Numbered from the stretch's first letter, positions 1 through 6,148 are shown. The stretch is DNA of 11,163 nt from JAPUDQ01 sp964552765 (GCA_964552765.1 CAZKIA010000022.1:1-11163); one strand, 5' to 3'. Made by a program: numbers and translations. Notes: generated from the letters alone by a model not told the origin.

Positions 1-36
1 CGCATCATCCGTTAGTGGTTCAACTGTCTTGTCCAT
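1..36 (-). CDS. N-terminal fragment of an unidentified protein (partial)
   Basis: Reading leftward from the ATG at 34-36, twelve codons are visible before the window ends (MDKTVEPLTDDA). A purine-rich stretch (AAAAGGGGCGGG on the minus strand) lies just upstream and could serve as a ribosome binding site, and the 174 bp between this start and the isomerase gene suits a divergent pair. Twelve residues are too few to assign a family, so no function is proposed. The call rests on the start codon and upstream context only and could be wrong. Confidence 0.45.
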   Translation of the reverse strand, partial: MDKTVEPLTDDA

Positions 37-210
37 GCCCGCCCCTTTTGATAGTTGTTATGCTAAATCTTTGGATTTACTGTACCATAGATGTAATAGT
101 CTGTGAATATGCCTCGAGGGGAGTTTATCCGCCAAAACTTCTAGAAACGGGCCCCGACGAGCAGTAAAACGTCAGAGTATTACCCAAAAATATGAAGTTT
201 AGGAGGGTGA

Positions 211-1242
211 ATGGACATACTTGATACCGCCAATGTGATCGCACAGCGCGACCCACAAAACGCACTCGGCGTCGCTGCCGGACAATGCGATTATTTTGCA
301 CAAAGTTTTGATGCCGAATTTGTACCGAGCTCACCAATTCTGAATGTCGTATGGGCAGGTATGGGTGGCTCAGCCCTGCCAATGGTCGTCGTACAATCGT
401 GGCCGCAAATGCGCGTGCCGTTTGAGATTGTGCGTAACTACGACATCCCGCCTTATGTTGGCTCGCAGACACTATTCATCGCTTCCAGCTACTCTGGCAA
501 CACCGAGGAGACGATCGAGGCCTTGCACAAGGCTGAAGACAAAGGAGCTCAGATTGTTGTCGTGGCGGCTGGTGGCAAACTCGCCGATATTGCCCGCGAA
601 AAGAACTATCCGCTCTTTTCAATCCCAGCCGGTATCCAACCTCGCATGGCGACGTTTTACTTTGTGAATGCTTTTGTAAATATCGTCCGCAACCTCGATG
701 TTGTCGACCAAGACGTGTCAGAACTCGCATCAATAGGCGACTGGCTTCGCGGTGAGATTACTGACTGGGCGGCAGATGTACCGACAGAACGCAATTATGC
801 CAAGCAAATCGCCCTCAAGCTCGTCGGCAAGACGACGATTATGTACGCCGGCCCCAAGTTGTACCCGGCCGCCAACAAGTGGAAAATCTGCATGAACGAA
901 AATGCTAAAAACACTGCCTGGGTGAACCAATACCCCGAGTTAAATCACAACGAATTTATCGGTTGGAGTTCACACCCAGTAGAAAAGCCGTTTGCTGTCG
1001 TAGAAATTCGCTCAAATCTGGAGCATCCACGCGTGCAGAAGCGATTCGAGGTAACAGAGCGACTTTTGTCTGGGATGCGTCCGGCACCTCTGGTGGTTTC
1101 ACCTCATGGCGAAACACTACTCCAGCAACTTGCCTGGAGTTTTGCCCTGGGCGACTTCGTGAGTATTTACCTCGGTATCCTCAACGGAGTTAATCCGACA
1201 CCTGTCGAGCTCGTCGAGAAATTGAAAGTTGAACTTGGATAG
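211..1242 (+). CDS. Bifunctional phosphoglucose/phosphomannose isomerase (SIS-domain family)
   Basis: A 343-residue cytoplasmic protein with two SIS (sugar isomerase) folds. It is predicted to interconvert glucose-6-phosphate or mannose-6-phosphate with fructose-6-phosphate, linking glycolysis to sugar-nucleotide synthesis. The first SIS domain shows the glycine loop WAGMGGSA (48-55) and the phosphate-binding SSYSGNTEET (92-101). GIQPRMA (141-147), NENAKN (229-234) and LNHNEFIGW (244-252) are typical of the archaeal-type bifunctional PGI/PMI family. Glu230 and His246 are 16 residues apart, the same spacing as the catalytic Glu203/His219 pair described for the Pyrobaculum enzyme. The C-terminal NPTPVELVEKLK carries a lysine that may complete the site. 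Length is normal for the family. The ATG is preceded by AGGAGG at 201-206. The HAD gene follows after 1 nt, so the two are probably co-transcribed. Family assignment is strong; which sugar is preferred is not visible. Confidence 0.9.
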   Translation: MDILDTANVIAQRDPQNALGVAAGQCDYFAQSFDAEFVPSSPILNVVWAGMGGSALPMVVVQSWPQMRVPFEIVRNYDIPPYVGSQTLFIASSYSGNTEETIEALHKAEDKGAQIVVVAAGGKLADIAREKNYPLFSIPAGIQPRMATFYFVNAFVNIVRNLDVVDQDVSELASIGDWLRGEITDWAADVPTERNYAKQIALKLVGKTTIMYAGPKLYPAANKWKICMNENAKNTAWVNQYPELNHNEFIGWSSHPVEKPFAVVEIRSNLEHPRVQKRFEVTERLLSGMRPAPLVVSPHGETLLQQLAWSFALGDFVSIYLGILNGVNPTPVELVEKLKVELG

Positions 1243-1243
1243 C

Positions 1244-1891
1244 ATGAGTGAACAAGAAATTCGCGCTGTGCTATTTGATATGGATGGTGTCATCGTAGAT
1301 AGTGAGCCCCAGCATATTCAGGCATTTCAAAAAACGCTTGCGAGTCATGGGCACACACTCGACCATGAAAACTATCAAACATATTTTGCTGGTAAAACAG
1401 ATCAAAAGGGCCTTGAGGATTTTCTTCAAACTCACACTGATAGTACTCCCATTGAAGATCTTCTCGCTGAAAAGACTGGGCATTTTCTCGATATTGCAGA
1501 AAATGACATCACTCCCTACGCAGGAATTATTGATGTTATCCAAGGCCTACGAAAAAAGGGTATAAAACTCGCACTTGTGACCGGATCTGTACGACAAGAA
1601 GTCGAAGTGATACTTTCTGCACTCAACATTCGTGACGCCTTTGATGTCATCATAACAGCTGATGATGTACGAACAGGAAAACCAGATCCGGAGGGATATA
1701 CAAAAGCAGTAGCTGCTATTGGATATGACCCCGAGCAATGTGTCATTATCGAGGATTCTCCAAGCGGAGTGAACGCTGCAGTTGCCGCAGGGATACGTTG
1801 TATCGCAATCACCACCACACACAACGAACATGACTTGTCGACCGCGACAAAAGTTATCGCACCTCCACTTACGATTGATCACATAGTATAG
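1244..1891 (+). CDS. HAD-superfamily hydrolase, beta-phosphoglucomutase-like subgroup
   Basis: A 215-residue haloacid dehalogenase-type phosphatase or phosphomutase. All four HAD motifs are present: FDMDGVIVDS (nucleophile Asp12, acid/base Asp14), LVTGS (Thr113), the motif III lysine in GKPDPEGY (Lys146), and VIIEDSPSGVNAA (Glu170, Asp171). Residues 16-90 form the helical cap of the C1 type, as in beta-phosphoglucomutase and phosphoglycolate phosphatase. The substrate is probably a small sugar phosphate; the adjacent isomerase fits this, but the sequence does not fix it. The ATG at 1244 was chosen because it starts 1 nt after the isomerase stop and places motif I at residues 11-20 as usual. 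An in-frame TTG at 1229 would overlap the isomerase. No clear Shine-Dalgarno is seen, so translation is probably coupled. Its stop lies 1 bp from the stop of the opposing ABC permease. Confidence 0.85.
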   Translation: MSEQEIRAVLFDMDGVIVDSEPQHIQAFQKTLASHGHTLDHENYQTYFAGKTDQKGLEDFLQTHTDSTPIEDLLAEKTGHFLDIAENDITPYAGIIDVIQGLRKKGIKLALVTGSVRQEVEVILSALNIRDAFDVIITADDVRTGKPDPEGYTKAVAAIGYDPEQCVIIEDSPSGVNAAVAAGIRCIAITTTHNEHDLSTATKVIAPPLTIDHIV

Positions 1892-1892
1892 A

Positions 1893-3113
1893 TTATTCGT
1901 ATTGTCGCAGAGCTTCAATTGGGTCTTTACGCGAGGCTTTGATAGCAGGGTAGAGCCCAAAGATCACGCCGACACTGACAGCAAGACCCATCGCAATGGC
2001 GATGATTTCCCAGGTGAGGGCCGGTTGGAACGAGAAGACGGTGGCTACGAAAAATGCGATGATATATGCACTCACAAGCCCGATAATACCGCCAACAACC
2101 GTCATGGTGAGTGATTCGATAAGAAATTGACCCATGACATGACGATTACTCGCACCAAGGGCTTTTCGGATGCCAATTTCGCGAGTACGCTCGGTCACGT
2201 TGACGAGCATGATGTTCATGATGCCAATACCACCCACCACGAGTGATACCACGGCTACCGCCGCCGTAATAAGCACGATGATGTTGTAAAAGGCATTGGC
2301 CGAACTAGCGGCATCTTTGCCCTCGATCACACTAAAATCACGTTCGCCTTCATGGTTGGCTATCAGTAGCGCGTCAATCGCTGCAGCTGTCTTGGCGGTC
2401 TGGTTGGTATCGCTGGCGCGCATGATAAGCTGCCCAATCTGTGCGATACCTTGATTGAAACTCTTGCCATCATCAAGGCTGATAAAGGCACTCCGATCAA
2501 GGTCGACACCGACGGCATTGATGGGTGCATTGGTTGGTTTGAGCACACCAATCACCGTGTGCGGACGGCCTTTTATCATGATCTCTTGGCCGCGAACTTG
2601 GTCGTTACCCAGTACATCGAGTGCGGCGTCATGGCCGAGCACGACCGTATTGCGGTTGGTTGATTCGCTGACAAACTGACCCGAAATGAGGCTAAGCTTA
2701 AGCAAGCTTGAAAATTCTGGTGTCGTTGCGATGATTGGTGCGTTACTAGCTGTACGGCTATTGTGCTTGATTGAGCCATTGATAAACATCAGTGGCGCTA
2801 CAGCATTTGTCGCCTTGAGGTCATTGATCGAACGCACATCACGCTCGGTCAATGTCGATGTCGAGGCAATCGCAAATGGATTATAGCTCGTCAGGGCAGA
2901 GCGCTGGTCATCACCACCTGGTTTAGCGATAATAATCCCGCTGTCGAGCCCAGTGATTTGATTTGCAATAGTCCGTTTAGCGCCTTCGCCAAGTGCCATG
3001 ACAAGTGTGATCGACAGCACGCCAATGATTATACCGAGTGTGGTTAGCCCCGTACGGACGCGGGTGCTTTTGAGGCTGGTGATACCTTCGCGGATATAAG
3101 AGGCAAGTGTCAT
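1893..3113 (-). CDS. MacB/FtsX-type ABC transporter permease
   Basis: A 406-residue membrane protein with the four-helix MacB layout: one N-terminal helix (about 24-43), a large extracytoplasmic MacB_PCD domain (about 45-270), then three C-terminal helices (about 277-305, 333-358, 368-390) forming the FtsX domain. Family signatures are ERTREIGIRKALGA (308-321), at the coupling region to the ATPase, and GLYPAIKASRKDPIEALR (387-404) at the C terminus. This superfamily uses ATP hydrolysis to move the external domain (mechanotransmission), exporting peptides, lipids or antibiotics or driving cell-surface events. The substrate here is unknown. The start ATG overlaps the ATPase stop (ATGA, 4 nt), so the two are translationally coupled. 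No MacA-like adaptor is seen in the window, which is consistent with a monoderm cell. Length is typical for the family. Confidence 0.9.
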   Translation of the reverse strand: MTLASYIREGITSLKSTRVRTGLTTLGIIIGVLSITLVMALGEGAKRTIANQITGLDSGIIIAKPGGDDQRSALTSYNPFAIASTSTLTERDVRSINDLKATNAVAPLMFINGSIKHNSRTASNAPIIATTPEFSSLLKLSLISGQFVSESTNRNTVVLGHDAALDVLGNDQVRGQEIMIKGRPHTVIGVLKPTNAPINAVGVDLDRSAFISLDDGKSFNQGIAQIGQLIMRASDTNQTAKTAAAIDALLIANHEGERDFSVIEGKDAASSANAFYNIIVLITAAVAVVSLVVGGIGIMNIMLVNVTERTREIGIRKALGASNRHVMGQFLIESLTMTVVGGIIGLVSAYIIAFFVATVFSFQPALTWEIIAIAMGLAVSVGVIFGLYPAIKASRKDPIEALRQYE

Positions 3114-3880
3114 TTCGTGCTCCGTTTCTTGCTAGTAGAGCCAAGTGGACGCTTTTTGCGCGGATCAACAACTGGTTCTGGGTGCTTGGTGTCGCGTGAT
3201 ATCCGACCATCACGCATATGGATAATACGTGTCGCATAGGTCGTGAGGTCGGGGTTATGTGTCACCATAATGATGGTATTACCGCGACGATGAATGTCGC
3301 TGAGCTCGCTCATGATGATCTCGCTGGCTTTGCTGTCAAGGTTACCGGTGGGCTCATCAGCTAGGATAATACTCGGACGGTTCACAAGGGCGCGCGCAAT
3401 CGCCACGCGCTGTAATTGACCACCCGACAGTTGTGTTGGCATGTAGTATTCACGCTCTTGTAGGTCAAATGTCTTAAGCATGCGACTGGCATTTTTGTGC
3501 TGCTTGTAGCGCGGCATATTGGTGTAGGTGAGGGGCAGGGCTACGTTATCGATAATAGTCATGCGCGGCAACAAATTAAAACTCTGAAAGACAAAGCCAA
3601 TCTCGTGCGAACGAATGTGCGCCCGACGGTGTGACGATAGTTGCTCGACATTGGTACTATTAAGTTCATAGTCTCCGTCCGTTGAAGAATCGAGCAAGCC
3701 CAGGATGTTTAGTAGCGTCGTCTTGCCACAACCGCTTGGCCCCATGATTGCGACAAATTCGCCTTTATCAATCGTCAGATCGATACCATCAAGCGCCACT
3801 AATAGTGTGTCGTCATGACCGTATTCTTTCGTGATTCCGGCCAGTTTAATAACGGGCCCTGTAGTTTTCTTGCGTGGCAT
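3110..3880 (-). CDS. ABC transporter ATP-binding protein (MacB/LolD-type)
   Basis: A 256-residue nucleotide-binding subunit that powers the downstream permease at the inner face of the membrane. Visible motifs are Walker A GPSGCGKT (47-54), Q-loop Gln99 in FVFQSFNLLP, signature LSGGQLQRVA (151-160), Walker B IILADE (171-176, catalytic Glu176), D-loop NLDS, and switch His208 in MVTHNPD. The LLNILGLLD and FNLLP segments are typical of the MacB/LolD branch. Residues about 230-256 form a lysine/arginine-rich tail (PRKKRP...KKRSTK) beyond the usual end of the domain. The ATG at 3880 was chosen over the in-frame TTG at 3883 because AAGG lies 7 nt upstream of the ATG. It is the first gene of a two-gene operon with a promoter at 3910-3938. 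All catalytic residues are intact. Confidence 0.92.
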   Translation of the reverse strand: MPRKKTTGPVIKLAGITKEYGHDDTLLVALDGIDLTIDKGEFVAIMGPSGCGKTTLLNILGLLDSSTDGDYELNSTNVEQLSSHRRAHIRSHEIGFVFQSFNLLPRMTIIDNVALPLTYTNMPRYKQHKNASRMLKTFDLQEREYYMPTQLSGGQLQRVAIARALVNRPSIILADEPTGNLDSKASEIIMSELSDIHRRGNTIIMVTHNPDLTTYATRIIHMRDGRISRDTKHPEPVVDPRKKRPLGSTSKKRSTK

Positions 3881-3909
3881 CAACCGACCTTGATTAGTGA
3901 TATTCCCTC

Positions 3910-3938
3910 ACTATACAACAGATCAGAGTTGATTACAA
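3910..3938 (-). promoter_or_regulatory. Sigma-70-type promoter of the ABC transporter operon
   Basis: On the minus strand TTGTAA (3933-3938) and TATAGT (3910-3915) are separated by exactly 17 bp. They match the -35 consensus at 4 of 6 and the -10 consensus at 5 of 6 positions. Transcription would begin near 3903, leaving a short leader of about 20 nt before the ATPase ATG. No operator is obvious. Confidence 0.6.
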
Positions 3939-3981
3939 CAGGTTTTTACAAAATTGCAACAAATGATAGACTGTGTCTTAT

Positions 3982-3998
3982 AGTTCACGAAGTGAACT
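3982..3998. repeat. Short inverted repeat upstream of the ABC operon
   Basis: AGTTCAC and GTGAACT form a perfect 7-bp inverted repeat around a GAA loop. It lies about 45 bp upstream of the ABC operon's -35 box and just beyond the minus-strand terminator-like hairpin. It could be a regulator site or simply part of the hairpin-rich spacer; there is no further evidence. Confidence 0.35.
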
Positions 3999-4006
3999 TG
4001 TGATTT

Positions 4007-4036
4007 AAAACGATAAAAATCTGTCGATTTTTATCG
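4007..4036 (-). terminator. Intrinsic terminator reading leftward (minus strand)
   Basis: A perfect 11-bp inverted repeat (4011-4021 with 4026-4036, loop TGTC) is followed on the minus strand by TTTT (4007-4010), the layout of a Rho-independent terminator. No minus-strand protein gene ends immediately before it: the nearest is comF, ending at 4378 beyond the tRNA. It may stop read-through from comF or end an unannotated RNA. The stem is A/T rich, so efficiency is uncertain. Confidence 0.5.
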
Positions 4037-4250
4037 AAAGGAGGAGGCGAAGGAGAGTAAGCGGCTTTTCGCGCTTTAGCGCGGAAACCAGCGCTCGGAT
4101 TCGACTCCGACGCGGAGAGGTGGCCGTGAAGCGAAATCCCTCTCGCAGACATACGAAAGTATGTTGAGAAAGGGATGAGCGGATATAGCGAGCATCTGTC
4201 AGCGACAGAGCGGAGCGCCGTGGATATGTGGACGACGCGACGAATAAAAT
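4037..4250. other. Hairpin-rich non-coding segment upstream of tRNA-Ser
   Basis: This is most of the 370-bp gap between the ABC operon and the tRNA, and it holds no convincing protein gene. It contains a series of local hairpins: 4066-4074/4079-4087 (9 bp, loop TTTA); 4095-4099/4106-4110 (5 bp); a compound stem 4136-4144/4166-4176 enclosing 4149-4154/4159-4164 with a GAAA tetraloop; and 4195-4200/4204-4209 (loop AGC). The plus strand has a purine-rich AAAGGAGGAGG at 4037-4047 with no start codon near it. It could be a structured RNA on either strand, an interspersed repeat, or tRNA-locus debris. No known RNA family was recognised. Confidence 0.4.
4114..4126 (+). repeat. 13-nt copy of the tRNA-Ser 5' end
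   Basis: GGAGAGGTGGCCG here is identical to the first 13 nt of the tRNA-Ser at 4253-4265. Flanking bases on both sides differ, so only the acceptor 5' strand and the beginning of the D-arm are duplicated. It may be a remnant of a second tRNA-Ser or a chance or recombination product. Confidence 0.5.
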
Positions 4251-4252
4251 GA

Positions 4253-4344
4253 GGAGAGGTGGCCGAGTGGTTGAAGGCGCACGCTTGGAAAGCGTGTAAA
4301 CGGGGCAACTCGTTTCGTGGGTTCAAATCCCATCCTCTCCGCCA
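4253..4344 (+). tRNA. tRNA-Ser (anticodon GGA)
   Basis: A complete 92-nt class II tRNA. The acceptor stem pairs GGAGAGG (4253-4259) with CCTCTCC (4334-4340), followed by discriminator G and an encoded CCA (4342-4344). The anticodon stem CACGC/GCGTG encloses the 7-nt loop TTGGAAA with anticodon GGA at 4287-4289, reading UCC and UCU serine codons. The long variable arm AAACG/CGTTT is the usual serine identity feature. The T-arm GTGGG-TTCAAAT-CCCAT is normal apart from one G-U pair. A terminator follows directly. No clean promoter was found upstream. Confidence 0.95.
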
Positions 4345-4345
4345 T

Positions 4346-4383
4346 GAAACATCTAGCCGAAAGGCTGGATGTTTCATTTATTT
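4346..4383 (+). terminator. Terminator after tRNA-Ser
   Basis: A 13-bp stem (4346-4358 with 4363-4375, one G-T pair) closed by a GAAA tetraloop starts 1 nt after the CCA end and is followed by the T-rich ATTTATTT. This is a good Rho-independent terminator for the tRNA. It also lies just beyond the comF stop, but on the minus strand no T-run follows, so it is probably weak in that direction. Confidence 0.8.
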
Positions 4384-5043
4384 AAACGGCTGTCGTGCTA
4401 CCACCCCTACAAATATTGGCTGCTGGCTTGCGTGACGGAGTGCCGCAACCCCCGCGGTTATCGTCGCCCCTGTCGTATAGATGTCGTCAAGCAGTAAAAC
4501 GGGCGTCTCAATATTTGTCGGTACTTCAAAGGCTCCACGTTGTCGTACCAGGCGACTCTTTTTATCAGAACCTAACTGGGGCAGGGCGGTAAGACGATGC
4601 AGTAAGCTGTTACTCTGTAGGCTACGGCGGCGAGCCAACGCTTCGGCAGTTAACTTCATATGATCATAGCCTCGCTGACGACGATGCAGGGGAATGGTCG
4701 GTATATACGTAATTACCGTCTCTGGCGGCAACTGAGGTAGTATGTGATCAAGCAGTCTCGCAATCACATCTGCTCCGGCACGTGTTCTCTCGAATTTATA
4801 GAGGTCAATCAGCCGTTTGAGCCCCTCATCACGCCAGCCAACTACCCATGCATCATCATAGGCCACTCGCAAATGACACCCCGTACAGAGGTTACTGTCA
4901 ACTGTCGGTTTTTCACAGGCCAGACAATAGCTAAATCGCTCCGATATGATGTCATATTCACAATATTCACACAGCAAAGCAGTTTTATCTCCGCAAGAGC
5001 AACAGATATGAGGTGCAAATGCCTCAAGTAGCCTATCGAGCAT
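4378..5043 (-). CDS. comF: ComF family protein (phosphoribosyltransferase-like, DNA uptake)
   Basis: A 221-residue cytoplasmic protein of the ComF/GntX family. In transforming bacteria ComFC-type proteins act at the cytoplasmic side of DNA uptake. The N terminus has a zinc-ribbon-like set of cysteine pairs (CCSC 14-17, CEYC 25-28, CLAC 40-43, CTGC 53-56). The C-terminal part is a type I phosphoribosyltransferase fold with the PRPP loop LLLDDIYTTGAT (183-194) and the family's RGYDHMKLTAEAL (124-136). Length is typical. The start was taken at the ATG giving MLDRLLEAF, usual for the family, although no Shine-Dalgarno is visible; the gene may be leaderless or weakly translated. It is divergent from hsp20 over about 100 bp and is a single-gene unit here. 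The nearby T4SS-like locus is compatible with a DNA-uptake role, but this is not proof. Confidence 0.88.
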   Translation of the reverse strand: MLDRLLEAFAPHICCSCGDKTALLCEYCEYDIISERFSYCLACEKPTVDSNLCTGCHLRVAYDDAWVVGWRDEGLKRLIDLYKFERTRAGADVIARLLDHILPQLPPETVITYIPTIPLHRRQRGYDHMKLTAEALARRRSLQSNSLLHRLTALPQLGSDKKSRLVRQRGAFEVPTNIETPVLLLDDIYTTGATITAGVAALRHASQQPIFVGVVARQPFK

Positions 5044-5072
5044 TGTAGTTTTTACGTTTCATGTCAGTATTA

Positions 5073-5102
5073 TTGCAGATTATTGACAATCTCGGATATA
5101 AT
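5073..5102 (+). promoter_or_regulatory. Promoter of the hsp20 gene
   Basis: A perfect TATAAT (5097-5102) is preceded at 18 bp by TTGCAG (5073-5078), a weak -35. A TTGACA at 5083-5088 is too close (8 bp) to act with this -10. Between the boxes, AGATT and AATCT (5078-5082, 5089-5093) form a short inverted repeat that could bind a regulator. No CIRCE element, the HrcA operator, is seen. Transcription would start near 5109 with a leader of about 37 nt. Confidence 0.5.
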
Positions 5103-5145
5103 TAGTGAGACAATTCTTGTGTACAACAACTGAAGTGGAGGATAT

Positions 5146-5634
5146 ATGGTGCGAGGACATAAACAAAACGACGATCTTCTCATGGAAGATGAGTTGGCGG
5201 CTGCGTTTCTCTCCGATGATGAGTCTACCAGTATGCCAGAAGATAATGGTTCAGTAAGTCAATCATCACCGTCGGACGACAGCTGGGACGAAAATGATGA
5301 AGGCGACATGCCAGGACAGCTGGCTGTCGATGTCTACGAGACCGACGAGCGCCTTATCGTCAAAGCACGGACAGCGGGCGTTAACAAATCAGACCTAGAT
5401 GTCAGCATATCGGACGGCATCCTGACAATCAGCGGCACCCTGAGCAGCGGTGACGACTCCGCAGCGACTCACTGGCACGTTCAGGAATGTTACTGGGGTG
5501 AGTTTAGCCGTACGCTGGCATTGCCCGTCCAGGTCAAAGAAGACGAAGTTGAGGCCGTACTCAAAGACGGCGTTCTAACAATCAGCTTTACAAAGATCAA
5601 GCAAGAACAAGCCCGCAAGATCGAGATCATGTAA
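5146..5634 (+). CDS. Small heat-shock protein, Hsp20/alpha-crystallin family
   Basis: A 162-residue ATP-independent holdase chaperone that should keep unfolding proteins soluble during stress. The alpha-crystallin domain spans about 58-161. It begins with QLAVDVYETDERLIVKA and includes DVSISDGILTISG and the hallmark AVLKDGVLTISF (137-148) near its end. The protein finishes with KIEI (158-161), where an I-x-I motif may act in oligomer contacts. The N-terminal arm (1-56) is strongly acidic, with 17 Asp/Glu in the first 54 residues, unlike the aromatic arms of many relatives. ATG at 5146 is preceded by GGAGG (5137-5141). It has its own promoter and a strong terminator at 5649-5683, so it is a single-gene unit. 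Confidence 0.92.
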   Translation: MVRGHKQNDDLLMEDELAAAFLSDDESTSMPEDNGSVSQSSPSDDSWDENDEGDMPGQLAVDVYETDERLIVKARTAGVNKSDLDVSISDGILTISGTLSSGDDSAATHWHVQECYWGEFSRTLALPVQVKEDEVEAVLKDGVLTISFTKIKQEQARKIEIM

Positions 5635-5648
5635 TACTTGCTATGAAG

Positions 5649-5683
5649 TAATAAAACTCACCCTAGATGGGTGAGTTTTATTA
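5649..5683 (+). terminator. Terminator of hsp20
   Basis: A perfect 15-bp stem (5649-5663 with 5669-5683) around the 5-nt loop TAGAT, with a GGGTGAG/CTCACCC core and A/T flanks. T-runs lie at the base on both strands, so it can act in both directions. It lies 15 bp after the hsp20 stop. Confidence 0.85.
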
Positions 5684-5707
5684 TGTAAAAGCGATACTAT
5701 CCCTAAT

Positions 5708-5738
5708 AAAATAGCTCCAAGTAAAATGGAGCTATTTT
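5708..5738 (-). terminator. Terminator of the pilin operon
   Basis: A 12-bp stem (5708-5719 with 5727-5738) encloses the loop AGTAAAA. On the minus strand the stem ends in TTTT followed by ATTAGG. It lies about 18 bp beyond the stop of the last pilin gene, so it is the natural end of that operon. With the hsp20 terminator it forms a back-to-back pair separating convergent transcripts. Confidence 0.75.
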
Positions 5739-5755
5739 TATGTTGACTATACCGA

Positions 5756-6148
5756 TTACGCAGCGGTTGAAAGCTGATTGATAACGAAGTTAACAGCAGC
5801 GTAGGCGAGGAAGGCCACAACGATACCAACGATCGCGTAGAGGATCGTGTTCTTGGCAGCCGTGACAGCACTTTGGTCACCACCTGATACGACGTAACGG
5901 ATACCACCAATGATCAGCATGATGACTGATACAGCACCGATGATAAAGAGGAGGATATTGGTAACTGTCTGGAAGACACCGCCCGACCCCATCAGGTCGG
6001 TCGCAACACCTGTTCCCTGAGCGGCGTTAGCACCCTCTTGCAGTGAGGCAGCAAACGCTGCAGTATTACCAACAACCGCACTAAGAGCGAGTGCAGCGAC
6101 AGGGACGAGCGCCAGCCCTAGTAACATTTTTTTCGAAATTCGTTTCAT
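5756..6148 (-). CDS. T4SS pilin-like protein 6 (VirB2/TrbC-type)
   Basis: A 130-residue exported membrane protein, last of the six-gene array. It has an N-terminal signal peptide (MKRISKK, then a hydrophobic run, with likely cleavage near AAFAAS at 30-35) and two closely spaced helices (about 63-88 and 100-124). The connecting loop is YVVSGGDQSAVTAAKNTILYAI, read across the helix ends at 85-106 with SGGD at 88-91. This two-helix hairpin is the VirB2/TrbC pilin fold and fits the CPR-type T4SS pilin family, suggesting it polymerises into a pilus or channel sheath. It is the closest relative of the upstream gene (6214-6624) and, unlike it, has no cysteine. A good AAGGAG lies upstream (6153-6158). 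The 65-bp gap before it, with a hairpin, suggests partly separate expression. Confidence 0.8.
   Translation of the reverse strand: MKRISKKMLLGLALVPVAALALSAVVGNTAAFAASLQEGANAAQGTGVATDLMGSGGVFQTVTNILLFIIGAVSVIMLIIGGIRYVVSGGDQSAVTAAKNTILYAIVGIVVAFLAYAAVNFVINQLSTAA
5871..5914. repeat. 44-nt identical block shared with 6317-6360 (copy 1)
   Basis: These 44 bases are identical to 6317-6360 in the neighbouring pilin gene. The block encodes the end of helix 1 and the SGGDQS loop. Sequence on both sides is similar but diverged at synonymous and other sites, so this is the most conserved part of a duplicated gene or a gene-conversion tract. Confidence 0.85.

Noticed and set aside
1229..1243. TTG start giving a longer HAD protein
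   Set aside because: It would overlap the isomerase end, adds residues before motif I that the family does not need, and the ATG at 1244 is well placed for coupled translation.
1547..1960. 137-codon minus-strand frame across the HAD gene
   Set aside because: It lies opposite a well-supported HAD gene with all motifs and runs into the permease stop region. No family features are visible.
4037..4047. AAAGGAGGAGG as a ribosome binding site on the plus strand
   Set aside because: No start codon follows at a usable distance and no open frame begins there.
4253..4344. tRNA as the attachment site of an integrated element
   Set aside because: Only the 5' 13 nt of the tRNA are duplicated. Integrases normally duplicate the 3' part, and no integrase or recombinase is present in the window.
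3985..4377. A 130-codon minus-strand open frame across the tRNA and its upstream spacer
   Set aside because: It is antisense to the complete tRNA-Ser and to the hairpin-rich spacer, uses the tRNA terminator as its start region, and contains the GWDLNPR...NHSATSP string that arises when tRNA-Ser is read backwards. It is not a protein gene.
5083..5102. TTGACA plus TATAAT as the hsp20 promoter
   Set aside because: The two perfect hexamers are only 8 bp apart, too close for RNA polymerase. The 18-bp TTGCAG pairing was preferred.
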